NCBI RefSeq assembly: GCF_022410535.1
Contig: NZ_JAKNBL010000003.1
Coordinates: forward strand, 62,001 to 126,000
Reading direction: 5' to 3'
DNA length: 64,000 bases
Source of the DNA: Pelotomaculum terephthalicicum JT
GTDB lineage: Bacteria > Bacillota > Desulfotomaculia > Desulfotomaculales > Pelotomaculaceae
Shown here: positions 1 to 9,537 of the stretch, piece by piece
How positions within the stretch are numbered: the stretch's first letter is position 1
Layout of the letters: each line of letters begins with the position of its first letter
The notes under the pieces: model-generated
Told to the model about the DNA's origin: nothing
Database searches by the model: none
What the model saw: only the letters and a program-made list of their open reading frames with translations
Made by a program: the position numbers and the translations under genes

Positions 1-159
1 CAGACCCACAAGCACGCCCTTCCCGTTTAAATCACGCAGCCCTCTTTTTACGTTATATTTACTGAATAACTCAGGTTCAATAAAGTTATTTTTTTCAGCT
101 ATGGCACACAATCCATCAATTATTTTTCCTTCGATCTTTTCCAAGTTGTCATTTTTCAT
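1..159 (-). CDS. Citrate synthase family protein, N-terminal fragment
   Basis: The first 53 codons of a leftward gene that runs off the window edge. The visible protein contains KYNVKRGLRDLNGKGVLVGL, which matches the conserved N-terminal block of clostridial citrate/2-methylcitrate synthases just before the first substrate-binding loop. The start ATG at 157-159 follows a purine-rich site (GAGGGGG) about 8 bases upstream. Citrate synthase condenses acetyl-CoA with oxaloacetate; in a syntroph it would supply 2-oxoglutarate for biosynthesis. The catalytic His and Asp residues lie outside the window, so activity cannot be judged and a methylcitrate synthase is equally possible. Confidence 0.7.
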   Translation of the reverse strand, partial: MKNDNLEKIEGKIIDGLCAIAEKNNFIEPELFSKYNVKRGLRDLNGKGVLVGL

Positions 160-879
160 AAAACAATACCCCCTCGGGAAAATTTCTTCTGAATATACAA
201 ATAGATAAGGAGGAAAACAACTAACCGATTATTAAATTAGAATAATGATGGCAACAGCACAAGGAACTGATATGTACAACCCTAAATTGATTCATTGCAT
301 TGCAACAATGAAACTAAATCTCATGTTATTACGAATCATTCTTATACCCTATATAAATAGTATATCAAATATTAGTTTTGGTGTAAAGAAAGCACTGGGG
401 TAAAAAATATAACCACCTTTCCTAATATTGACCATTATCAATATATAAACATTAAATAAATTATTTATTTAGCCATATTTCCCAATTATCTTTAAAAATT
501 TGCATATAAAGTATAAATCTTGCGGCTTTGCTGCATCTTTTTAAACTTTTCCAATATTCCAGCCACATAACTACCGCAGTTACATTTCCAAAACTATTGA
601 TACTAATTTCACTGCTTCTAAAGCAGTATTTTTGGTATACATGGACTTTATAGCCTAGATGCAAGCAATCTTGATTGGCGATTATCTTTCTAAACATTGG
701 TGCCTCAATAACACCCTGCTATCATGAGAAGCGGTTTTAGTTATTTTTATATAACGACAAAAATTGATACAGATTAAAAAAATTTTTATTGATTAACATA
801 GTTCGATATTGTTCTCATGGCTTGAGTGCTATAATAATTAATAGAAATCCAAGAATATTTTGGCAAACAAGGAAATATT
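160..879. other. AT-rich stretch without a convincing gene
   Basis: About 720 bases between the citrate-synthase start and the first micro-ORF. It is strongly AT-rich with many stops in all frames. The longest open stretch is a 78-codon leftward frame (461-697) with no ribosome site and no recognisable family, so it is not called. A short 7-bp inverted repeat (TTCATTG/CAATGAA) lies near 290-312. The region should hold the promoter of the citrate-synthase gene, but no clear -35/-10 pair was found. Confidence 0.5.
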
Positions 880-987
880 ATGACAGTCTCCATATTTAGG
901 ACAGCACTGAAAAGTCAGGGTTCTTCCGTTGCTGTTATTACAAAAGAAATTCCGATTAGAGAAGGCTTTAAGTTTTCTCGAAATTAA
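880..987 (+). CDS. Possible micro-ORF, 35 aa, unknown
   Basis: ATG at 880 with an AAGGA site 7 bases upstream opens a 35-codon frame ending in TAA at 985-987. The peptide is basic (several Lys/Arg), has no Cys and no hydrophobic segment long enough for a membrane span. It precedes a second micro-ORF and a secreted-protein gene on the same strand, so all three could share a transcript. No family is recognised and length alone gives little coding evidence; it may be chance. Confidence 0.2.
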   Translation: MTVSIFRTALKSQGSSVAVITKEIPIREGFKFSRN

Positions 988-1014
988 TCGAACCTGGAAG
1001 GGAGGTGAATTTGA

Positions 1015-1086
1015 GTGGTTGCAAAAAAACAAGAAAAGATCCGTGTGCCTCCGAAAATCAAGACTCAAGGATGTGTACCTAGCTAA
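1015..1086 (+). CDS. Possible micro-ORF, 23 aa, with strong ribosome site
   Basis: GGAGGTG at 1001-1007 is a near-perfect ribosome site placed 7 bases before a GTG at 1015. The frame encodes a 23-residue basic peptide ending in KIKTQGCVPS with a single Cys, then TAA at 1084-1086. A TTG at 1011 opens another frame of similar length with three Cys, but it sits only 3 bases from the site, which is too close. The secreted-protein gene starts 38 bases later. It could be a short leader or signalling peptide, or a truncated gene start; function is unknown. Confidence 0.35.
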   Translation: MVAKKQEKIRVPPKIKTQGCVPS

Positions 1087-1124
1087 CAAATGATTAATAA
1101 TTAATGAAAGGGGTAAGTAAAAGA

Positions 1125-1661
1125 ATGAAAAAGTCGATTTATTGTTATGTTATCGGACTGGCCCTTTTGCTTTGCCTTTTTAGTGGCGCGGCAACGGAAA
1201 AAGCGTTTGCTTTCAATAGCAGCCCACCGAATGATAATGGAGATATGACCCCTATGTCAGGATACTTTAGCCCTTCCTATCAAGTAATAAATGATGTCTC
1301 CGGCATAAATATTTATCCATATATGAAAAGTCTTGGCACTTCCGACGGCAATGTTATTTATCAACTTGGTCTAAGCGTTGTTAGTAGTCAATATACTCCC
1401 TGGTATGTATCGATCGCACCCAGCGGCGGGTATGTTTACAAGTCTAACTATACCTATGGTTCAAGTGCTGTATTTACTAGTAATGGTAATGTAGATACTC
1501 CTTTATACAATACCAGTACGTCGGCTTTTCCGGACACTTTATTAAAATTTACCACATACCCGCACGCAACTCACACGGTGGATATTAGCGTAACGGTCAA
1601 CGTGAATGGTCAAAGCCTTACAAAAACGATTAGACTGAACGATTCCAGAATTAGTTCTTAA
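1125..1661 (+). CDS. Secreted protein of unknown function
   Basis: A 178-residue protein. The ATG at 1125 is chosen over the one at 1104 because it has AAAGGGG about 10 bases upstream and begins directly with a classical signal peptide: MKKS, a hydrophobic core (VIGLALLLCLF) and a cleavage-type end KAFA before FNSSPP. The mature part, about 150 residues, is rich in Ser, Thr, Tyr, Asn and Val with alternating hydrophobic residues, suggesting a beta-sandwich. It has no membrane anchor, LPXTG or S-layer motif and no Cys in the mature part. No family is recognised. A hairpin lies 40 bases after the stop. Confidence 0.75.
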   Translation: MKKSIYCYVIGLALLLCLFSGAATEKAFAFNSSPPNDNGDMTPMSGYFSPSYQVINDVSGINIYPYMKSLGTSDGNVIYQLGLSVVSSQYTPWYVSIAPSGGYVYKSNYTYGSSAVFTSNGNVDTPLYNTSTSAFPDTLLKFTTYPHATHTVDISVTVNVNGQSLTKTIRLNDSRISS

Positions 1662-1702
1662 TTCGCGGCAGGTTGGTAAATATTATCGTAGGTTGGTCAA
1701 AA

Positions 1703-1732
1703 AGGGGCTTGCAAATTTCTCTGCAAGCCCCT
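1703..1732 (+). terminator. Hairpin downstream of the secreted-protein gene
   Basis: An 11-bp perfect stem (AGGGGCTTGCA / TGCAAGCCCCT) with an 8-base loop at 1714-1721. It follows the stop of the secreted-protein gene. There is no clear T-run on either side, so it may act as an mRNA 3' end stabiliser rather than an intrinsic terminator. Confidence 0.45.
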
Positions 1733-1965
1733 GGCCGGTACCAAAAGTAGCGCTCAATCTCACTATAAAACGGTTATATTGTTAAATAAATGTCATCAAC
1801 AATGAAAAATAATCCAGAATTATTTTGTCAGTTTAAAGGAATTATTACTTCTGTGTAGAATAATTCCATTCGAGGGCATAAACAAAATAGTTACTAAATT
1901 CGACCAGCAACCATATAAATGGGACTATTCACATAAAATTTTAATTTCCAGGGAGTTGATCCGAG

Positions 1966-2943
1966 TTGAAAGTTGAAAGTTACGCGAGTCAGGAACTGGC
2001 AAGAGACGCCATGATAAAAAACGCTACTGATTTTTTAAAAAATTATATAAAAGATGCCTCGCTTTTGGAAACTTTGACCAACGCTATTCGGACTAAAGAT
2101 AACGTCGGACTTGGCGTATGGGATAACCCGGAATTGTCTTCATATGGAACAAACGGGATAGATATTGTCGGAGTGGTATGGACTTATGAGGACGGCAGCG
2201 CCAGTGAATTACAAAAACTTGGAGTTAGCTCATCTTCAGAATTTGGGCCGTTTGGCGCGTTATCAAAAGTGAATGAAGCATCAGAAGAGGGATGGGGCAA
2301 CTGGCGCCTTGGTGCAAGCAGTAAGACCGTCGGGCTACCAAAAGTGGATAGTGGAGATAAGGAATGGCATGGATTTACTACATCAGTGGCTGCTCAAGAA
2401 TCAAGAGCACCCTACGGACCCGGTGTTGGGTTAGTATGGTACAGTGTCGCGGCTACGGCCGACCAAGAAAAATTTCATGGTGAATGGCTAAAGATAGTAA
2501 TAGTGCCTACCCCTCTAGGTCGTGTATCTAATCTAAGACCACAGCCGGAGGAAACCGGTAAAACCGGAGAAACATCACAACTAGAAGATATTACTGAAAC
2601 CGGAGAAGCATTAAAGCAAGAGGGTGCCGGCGAATCCAAAGAAACAACGAAGCAGGAAGAAACCGCTAACCCCGAAGTGGAATTGCAAAGATTGAGAAAT
2701 ATATTTTCAACAATGAAAATGTACACCGAAACAGAAGCACAAATGTTAATTACTCCTGATGCGGATGGAACTGATCCATATAGTCCATTAGATACAATGC
2801 TGGAGAAAAGTAACGGGGATAAAATTAACGGAATTGAAGGCGGGTTGCTGTGGAGAGCATATGGAGACGCGGCAATTGCGCAAAAATCATTGTCGAATGA
2901 TAAGTTAAGCCCGACTTCAGCTAGCCCGCCACAAGCGGAGTAG
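1966..2943 (+). CDS. Unrecognised protein with Glu/Thr-rich linker, 325 aa
   Basis: Starts at TTG 1966 with AGGGAG about 10 bases upstream; no in-frame ATG lies near. No signal peptide or membrane span. Residues 1-45 look helical. Residues about 50-185 form a Gly/Trp-rich globular part (for example GVGLVWYSVAATADQEKFHGEW). Residues about 190-245 are a low-complexity linker rich in Glu, Thr, Gly and Lys with repeated ETG units. The last 80 residues form a second small domain. No family is recognised. The next gene starts 8 bases after its stop, so the two are probably co-transcribed and may work together. Confidence 0.65.
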   Translation: MKVESYASQELARDAMIKNATDFLKNYIKDASLLETLTNAIRTKDNVGLGVWDNPELSSYGTNGIDIVGVVWTYEDGSASELQKLGVSSSSEFGPFGALSKVNEASEEGWGNWRLGASSKTVGLPKVDSGDKEWHGFTTSVAAQESRAPYGPGVGLVWYSVAATADQEKFHGEWLKIVIVPTPLGRVSNLRPQPEETGKTGETSQLEDITETGEALKQEGAGESKETTKQEETANPEVELQRLRNIFSTMKMYTETEAQMLITPDADGTDPYSPLDTMLEKSNGDKINGIEGGLLWRAYGDAAIAQKSLSNDKLSPTSASPPQAE

Positions 2944-2950
2944 ATGGTAT

Positions 2951-3346
2951 TTGTCGGTGCGAATTTATAGGTATACAACATGCTCAAAAATCATCCATGG
3001 CAGGCATACACCTCTGAACACTGTGCGCAAATTTACATATAACGATGATTATATTTATTTGGTGATGGACTTGGAAGATGTATTTAAAAATATATCAGTG
3101 AAATTTAGTTTTATTAACGACAACAGAATAATACATACCCTTGAGGAAGATATATCTACCGACAAATCCAAATATGTGAGATTATGTCCTTTTATGAAAA
3201 TAGATACGCTGGCGGAAAACAATATTAGCGGCGAAATCATCATCAGGTACAACATAGATCAAATATTGCATGGGGATATCGTTGTTGAATTGTCAAAAGA
3301 CAAAAACAATTACCTGCCAAGCGGTGGTCTTGACGTTCACGTTTAA
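2951..3346 (+). CDS. Unrecognised protein, 131 aa
   Basis: Begins at TTG 2951 (or the in-frame GTG at 2957), with GCGGAG at the end of the preceding gene serving as a ribosome site about 10 bases upstream. The protein has no signal peptide or membrane span. Its pattern of alternating hydrophobic residues (YIYLVMDL, ISVKFSFI, GEIIIRYNI, HGDIVVEL) points to a beta-rich, possibly immunoglobulin-like fold. Three Cys are scattered without a metal motif. No family is recognised. It forms a tight pair with the 325-aa gene upstream. Confidence 0.6.
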   Translation: MSVRIYRYTTCSKIIHGRHTPLNTVRKFTYNDDYIYLVMDLEDVFKNISVKFSFINDNRIIHTLEEDISTDKSKYVRLCPFMKIDTLAENNISGEIIIRYNIDQILHGDIVVELSKDKNNYLPSGGLDVHV

Positions 3347-3412
3347 TCACCAGATAAGTTGGACGCTTTTTTTACAACACAGTCCGAGCAAGCAAAAGAA
3401 AACGCAGTATAA

Positions 3413-3793
3413 TCATAATATATTTTTCAGTCTTATGGCTTCCTTCTCCGGAATGTGGTTAATCATTAACTTCAACTCCGCCAACTGCCCCCAGGAAAGC
3501 GCGGTATCTCTCCTCGCTATATACTCCTTGATCCTCGCCATGGAGAATTCAATATTGTCAATTTCCTGGTGGTCCAGCACAGTAGGCCACCATTTTGCTT
3601 TGTTTTCCCAGGTTTCTTCCAATTCATCAGTTCGCGCGTAAGCCTCATCCCATTGATTGCTTTCAAGCCTTTGTTCTATTTGTTCAATATTCCGCATCAA
3701 TTCGTCGGCGGACGCCTGCAGCCGGTGATTCGTCCAGAATCCCAAGGCGATTACAGCTGTGAAGATGATTAATAAAGCCGACAACAGTCTCAT
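3413..3793 (-). CDS. DUF4363 family protein
   Basis: A 126-residue protein: one N-terminal membrane segment (residues 3-21, LLSALLIIFTAVIALGFW) followed by a helical, charged, extracytoplasmic domain with WDEAYARTDELEETWENKAK and WWPTVLDHQEIDNIE, the hallmark pattern of DUF4363. Ribosome site AGGAG sits 8 bases before the ATG. It lies 21 bases downstream of the DUF421 gene; the two families are often adjacent in Firmicutes and probably form one operon. Function is unknown; association with the cell envelope during sporulation is suspected for the family but cannot be shown here. Confidence 0.85.
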   Translation of the reverse strand: MRLLSALLIIFTAVIALGFWTNHRLQASADELMRNIEQIEQRLESNQWDEAYARTDELEETWENKAKWWPTVLDHQEIDNIEFSMARIKEYIARRDTALSWGQLAELKLMINHIPEKEAIRLKNIL

Positions 3794-3814
3794 AATTAAA
3801 ACTCCTGTTAAAAA

Positions 3815-4498
3815 TTATTGGCTCACTTTTGACTTTACCTGATAAAAGAGCTTTCCCTCGGTGTCGAGACTGGCGAAAAGAACTTCCTTAAGGTTGTTCA
3901 CGCCGAATTTTTTCAACTCTGCTTCCAACCAGTTTTTATCAAGGTTTATTTTAGCCAGATTTTTTTGAAACACGTAGCCGTCAATTACTAATGTAACCGG
4001 CATGCCTTCATAGTTCGTCGGCAAATTCATATCCGCCGGTACGACGGGCCTTTTCTGTGATTTTGGAATAACACTTAATTTGCCGCTTGTTTCCAAAATG
4101 GCAAACTCCACATCGGCGACATTAGGCGTGTCTTTGGCTCTGAGCTGCTCCAGCAAATCATTGATGTTGTAACGAAGCCGGTATAGTTCTTTCTCAACAA
4201 TCTTTCCGTTTTCTATCAGCACACTGGGAGTGCCGCAGATTATCCCCCTGGCACGCTCGCTTTTTAAAGCGACATAAGACAGGGCAACCTGGGCCACCAA
4301 CAAAGTAAAAATCGGGAACAGGCCGCTGGTCAGCGGTACTCCGGTATTTTCCATCGGAATTGCCGCCAAGGCTGAAAGCATAATCACAATCACAAGTTCA
4401 TATGGCTGGAGCTGGCCGATCTGCCTCTTTCCCATCAACCTCAAGCCAATAACCACCACAGTAAATAGAATTATTGTACGTATAATTCCGAGCAGCAT
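3815..4498 (-). CDS. DUF421 membrane protein (YetF/YrbG-like)
   Basis: A 227-residue protein with three N-terminal membrane spans (residues about 4-22, 31-50, 58-78) containing the family signature GLRLMGKRQIGQLQPYELV and the conserved ENTGVPL. The cytoplasmic C-terminal half has GTPSVLIENGKIVEKELYRL and LLEQLRAKDTPNVADVEFAI, typical of the DUF421/YetF tail. Ribosome site GGGAAGGA before the ATG. Divergent from hyuA across 135 bases and upstream of the DUF4363 gene. The family is linked to spore or envelope functions in Bacillus relatives, but its biochemical role is unknown. Confidence 0.9.
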   Translation of the reverse strand: MLLGIIRTIILFTVVVIGLRLMGKRQIGQLQPYELVIVIMLSALAAIPMENTGVPLTSGLFPIFTLLVAQVALSYVALKSERARGIICGTPSVLIENGKIVEKELYRLRYNINDLLEQLRAKDTPNVADVEFAILETSGKLSVIPKSQKRPVVPADMNLPTNYEGMPVTLVIDGYVFQKNLAKINLDKNWLEAELKKFGVNNLKEVLFASLDTEGKLFYQVKSKVSQ

Positions 4499-4633
4499 AT
4501 TATCCTTCCCGCGACTGTTATTTTTCTACATATTATTTCTCAGCGAAATTAATTATATTTTGCCTATTTGTGCCAATATGTTTTATAATATTTCATAAAT
4601 ATAAACCGCACCTTAATTGCCAGGAGGTCCCAT

Positions 4634-6677
4634 ATGACTAGATACAAGCTGGCCATCGACACCGGAGGCACTTTTACGGATTTTTGCCTGATGGGGGAAA
4701 ACGGCGAGTTCCATATCGCCAAAGAACCGTCAACTCCCGCAGATCCCTCCCGGGCCGTGCTGGCGGGGATAAAAAACATCGTGCAAAAAGCAGGGATTGA
4801 CCCCGGCCAGATTGACTTTATCCTGCACGGCACAACAGTAGCCACCAACGCCATCCTGGAGCGAAAAGGGGCGCGTCTGGCCCTCATTACCACCAGGGGT
4901 TTTAGAGATATCATTTATATCGGAAGGCAAAACCGCCCCCATTTATACAACTTCTGGGCTATCAAGCCGCCGCCCCTGCTGCCCCGCCATCTGGTGCTGG
5001 AAGTAAACGAGCGGGTATTGGCCGACGGCACTGTGCAGGCCGCTCTTGCGGAAAAAGAAATCCAGTCCGTAATCGTGCAAGTTGAAGAGTCCGGTGTGGA
5101 GTCGGTGGCGATTTGCCTGCTGCATTCATATATCAACCCGGTCCATGAAATCACGCTTAAGAACGCCTTAAAACAACATTTGCCGCACCTGTCCGTCACC
5201 ATATCCTCTGAAATATTGCCTGAATTCAGAGAATACGAAAGAACCAGCACTACAGTGATCAACGCGCTGGTCAAGCCTTTGACGGACAAGTATATCCGCC
5301 TGCTGGAAAAAGATTTAACCACCACCGGTGTCAAAAGCGAGTTATTTATTATGCAGTCAAACGGAGGTGTGCTCACCGCTCCCCAGGCGCGGGAGCAAAG
5401 CGCCCGCATCGCGCTGAGCGGCCCGGCGGGCGGTGTGCTGGCAGGCGTTTACCTGGCCGGCCTGACCGCCAACAAAAATCTGATCACCGCCGACATGGGC
5501 GGCACCAGTATGGATATATGCCTGATTCACAACGGCAAATCGCGTTTCACCACGGAAGGCTCTGTCGGCGGTTACCCGCTGCGGCTGCCCATGCTGGACA
5601 TTCATACCATCGGAGCCGGCGGGGGCAGCATCGCCTGGGTTGATTCCGGTGGCGCTTTGCGGGTAGGTCCGCAAAGCGCCGGCTCGGTTCCCGGACCCGC
5701 CTGCTACGGTCTGGGCGGCGAAGAGCCCACGGTAACAGACGCCAATTTGCTTTTAGGAAGGCTGGACCCGGCCGATCTGACCGGTGTAAAAACGTTAAAA
5801 CCGGAACTAGCCGCCCGGGCTGTCGGAGAAAAAATCGGCGGTCCTCTCGGACTGACGCTTGAAGAAGCTTCAGAAGGGATCATCAGGGTGGTTAACGCCA
5901 ACATGGTCCGGGCCATGCGGCTGGTGTCGGTGCAAAAAGGATACGACCCGCGGGATTTCGTTCTGGCGCCGTTCGGCGGCGCGTGCCCTCTGCAGGCTGT
6001 GGAACTGGCGCGGGATCTGGGTATTCCCCGCATCATGGTACCCCCCCACCCCGGCGTCGCCTCCGCGTGGGGAATGCTGTCGGCCGATGTGCGGCACGAC
6101 TATTCTTTAACCCATATTGTCAATCTAACGCCTGCCGTCTGCGCGGAGATCAACGGCGAATTTGCCCGGCTGAACGAACAGGGACGAGAGGATCTGGCCC
6201 GGGAAGGATTCGCGGAACCGGAAATGAGCTTCAGCAGGTTTCTGGACATTCGCTACCAGGGACAATCATATGAATTAACTCTCTCCATCCCGGGCAACTC
6301 ATTGATAGAAGCGGATATCCAAATCATTATCAGGCGTTTTCACCGCCTGCACCAGCAAAACTACGGCTACTGCAGGGAAAAGGCGCCGGTGGAAATCGTT
6401 ACTTTGCGACTCACCACCGCCGGCGCCCTGCCGAAGATATCACCCCAGCTGCATACCGGAGCCCAAGAAGCAACCGCTTTGGGGACAAGACAGGTTTACC
6501 TCTCCGGAGCATACCACCAGGTGCCGGTATACGCCAGGCAGCAGATTGGCCCCGGCTGGCGTGCCGCGGGCCCGGCCGTGATTACCCAGGCCGACACCAC
6601 CACTTTGCTCTGGCCCGGCGACCGGGTTTACTGTGACCGCTGGGGCAACATTCTCATTGAAACGAAGGTGCGGCAAT

Positions 6678-6688
<11 letters not shown>
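4634..6688 (+). CDS. hyuA: Hydantoinase/oxoprolinase family protein, HyuA-type
   Basis: A 684-residue protein with the full HyuA architecture. The N-terminal half opens with DTGGTFTDF (residues 7-15), the actin-like phosphate-binding loop, followed by HGTTVATNAILERKG; the central part carries ADMGGTSMDICL and the Gly-rich GAGGGSIAWVD. These proteins use ATP to open cyclic amides (N-methylhydantoin, 5-oxoproline) or to activate ketones in carboxylases. The start ATG has CAGGAGG 6 bases upstream. Its last 11 bases overlap hyuB, implying coupled translation. The substrate cannot be told from sequence; no transport or amidohydrolase gene lies beside it, and no acetone-carboxylase gamma subunit is present. 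Confidence 0.88.
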
Positions 6689-8784
<2,096 letters not shown>

Positions 8785-8793
8785 CTAAACACG

Positions 8794-9168
8794 TTACGAA
8801 CCGGACCTGGCCAAGACTTCTTCGATAGTTTGCAGTAGTTGTTCCGGCTTAAATGGCTTAACAATATAATTTTTTGCCCCCGCCTGAACGGCCTCCAGCA
8901 CCAAATGCTGCTGACTCATGGCGCTGCACATAATAATATTAGCGCCAGGGTCAACACTGCAAATAGCCTTGACACCTTCAATCCCGTTCATATCAGGCAT
9001 GGTGATATCCATAGTTACCAGATCCGGCTTATGCTGCTTGTATAATTCCACCGCTTCCTGGCCGTTGCCGGCCTCGGCCACAACTTCATAGCCGTTTTTA
9101 GACACTATATTCTTTATCATCATCCTCATAAATGCCGCATCATCCACAATCAGAATCCGCTTACCCAA
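8794..9168 (-). CDS. cheY: Chemotaxis response regulator CheY
   Basis: A 124-residue single receiver domain: ILIVDDAAFMR at the N-terminus supplies the acidic pocket (residues 9-10), the phospho-acceptor Asp lies in LVTMDITMPDMNG (about residue 53), the switch Ser/Thr in MCSAMS (about 82) and the Lys in IVKPF (about 104). It has no output domain, matching CheY, which binds the flagellar switch. No flagellar or chemoreceptor genes are nearby and the following cheB is broken, so it may be an orphan. The upstream region holds a sigma-54-type promoter and, further up, a sigma-A promoter with a cyclic-di-GMP-I riboswitch and terminator, so expression is probably tied to motility and c-di-GMP. Confidence 0.92.
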   Translation of the reverse strand: MGKRILIVDDAAFMRMMIKNIVSKNGYEVVAEAGNGQEAVELYKQHKPDLVTMDITMPDMNGIEGVKAICSVDPGANIIMCSAMSQQHLVLEAVQAGAKNYIVKPFKPEQLLQTIEEVLARSGS

Positions 9169-9206
9169 TAGACTACCTCCCGCTTTTGATTTATTAAGCT
9201 ATAATG

Positions 9207-9223
9207 TGCAAGACACATGCCAA
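9207..9223 (-). promoter_or_regulatory. Sigma-54-type promoter of cheY
   Basis: Read leftward, TTGGCATGTGTCTTGCA gives the -24 GG (9220-9221) and -12 GC (9208-9209) separated by exactly 10 bases and matches the consensus TGGCAT-N-TTGCA at nearly every position. The expected transcript start is near 9196, about 28 bases before the cheY ATG. A sigma-54 activator gene exists elsewhere in the window (55767-57329), but no copy of that activator's putative palindrome is seen here. Confidence 0.75.
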
Positions 9224-9271
9224 ATAGCAAGATATCTTCTCCTCAACAATAACCTCTACCCGGCTAACGCA

Positions 9272-9296
9272 AAAATAACACCCCGGCCGGGGTGTT
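9272..9296 (-). terminator. Terminator between the c-di-GMP riboswitch and cheY
   Basis: A perfect 20-base palindrome (AACACCCCGGCCGGGGTGTT, 9277-9296), followed on the leftward strand by ATTTTTG. It lies 24 bases after the riboswitch core, the usual place for the expression-platform terminator, so it probably sets whether transcription continues into cheY. Confidence 0.75.
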
Positions 9297-9319
9297 CGTC
9301 ATAATTATTATTAACTTTC

Positions 9320-9402
9320 CCGGCAACCCGGCGATCTTAGTGCAAATCCAACACCTTAGACCCGTAGTTTTGCGTATATAGCTTTCGCCATATTTGCTCT
9401 TA
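9320..9402 (-). promoter_or_regulatory. Cyclic-di-GMP-I (GEMM-I) riboswitch
   Basis: On the leftward strand the conserved GEMM-I elements appear in order: GGCGAAAGC, ACGCAAAACTACGGGTCTAA (the GCAAA, GGG-CUAA core), a variable hairpin, then GATCGCCGGGTTGCC, the receptor-type 3' helix. A matching sigma-A promoter lies just upstream and a terminator just downstream. This class binds c-di-GMP between the two helices. Whether binding opens or closes the terminator cannot be decided by eye. The regulated gene is cheY. Confidence 0.8.
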
Positions 9403-9415
9403 TCAGTTAAGTTAA

Positions 9416-9444
9416 GTTATATATGACTTTTATACTCATGTAAA
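9416..9444 (-). promoter_or_regulatory. Sigma-A promoter of the riboswitch-cheY transcript
   Basis: TTTACA (9439-9444) and TATAAC (9416-9421) on the leftward strand, separated by exactly 17 bases. The predicted start near 9409 falls a few bases before the riboswitch core. Confidence 0.65.
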
Positions 9445-9486
9445 TAGGACTTTTGTCGGATTTTGGCGGATAGAGAAGGCCAAAGC

Positions 9487-9513
9487 GAAGAGCTCCCGGG
9501 TGGGAGGCTCTTC
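9487..9513 (-). terminator. Hairpin after hydA1
   Basis: GAAGAGCCTCCC pairs with GGGAGCTCTTC (one bulge) 25 bases after the hydA stop. A closely related hairpin sits at the same distance after the second hydA copy, so it was carried along in the duplication. The T-run is weak. Confidence 0.55.
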
Positions 9514-9537
9514 ATGTTGGACATCAATTGAAATGCT

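Noticed and set aside
461-697. 78-codon leftward ORF in the AT-rich left end
   Set aside because: No ribosome site, no recognised family, and composition like the surrounding non-coding DNA. It could be real but cannot be supported.
838-1089. 83-codon leftward ORF
   Set aside because: It is antisense to two plus-strand micro-ORFs, one with a strong ribosome site, and its protein looks like random low-complexity sequence.
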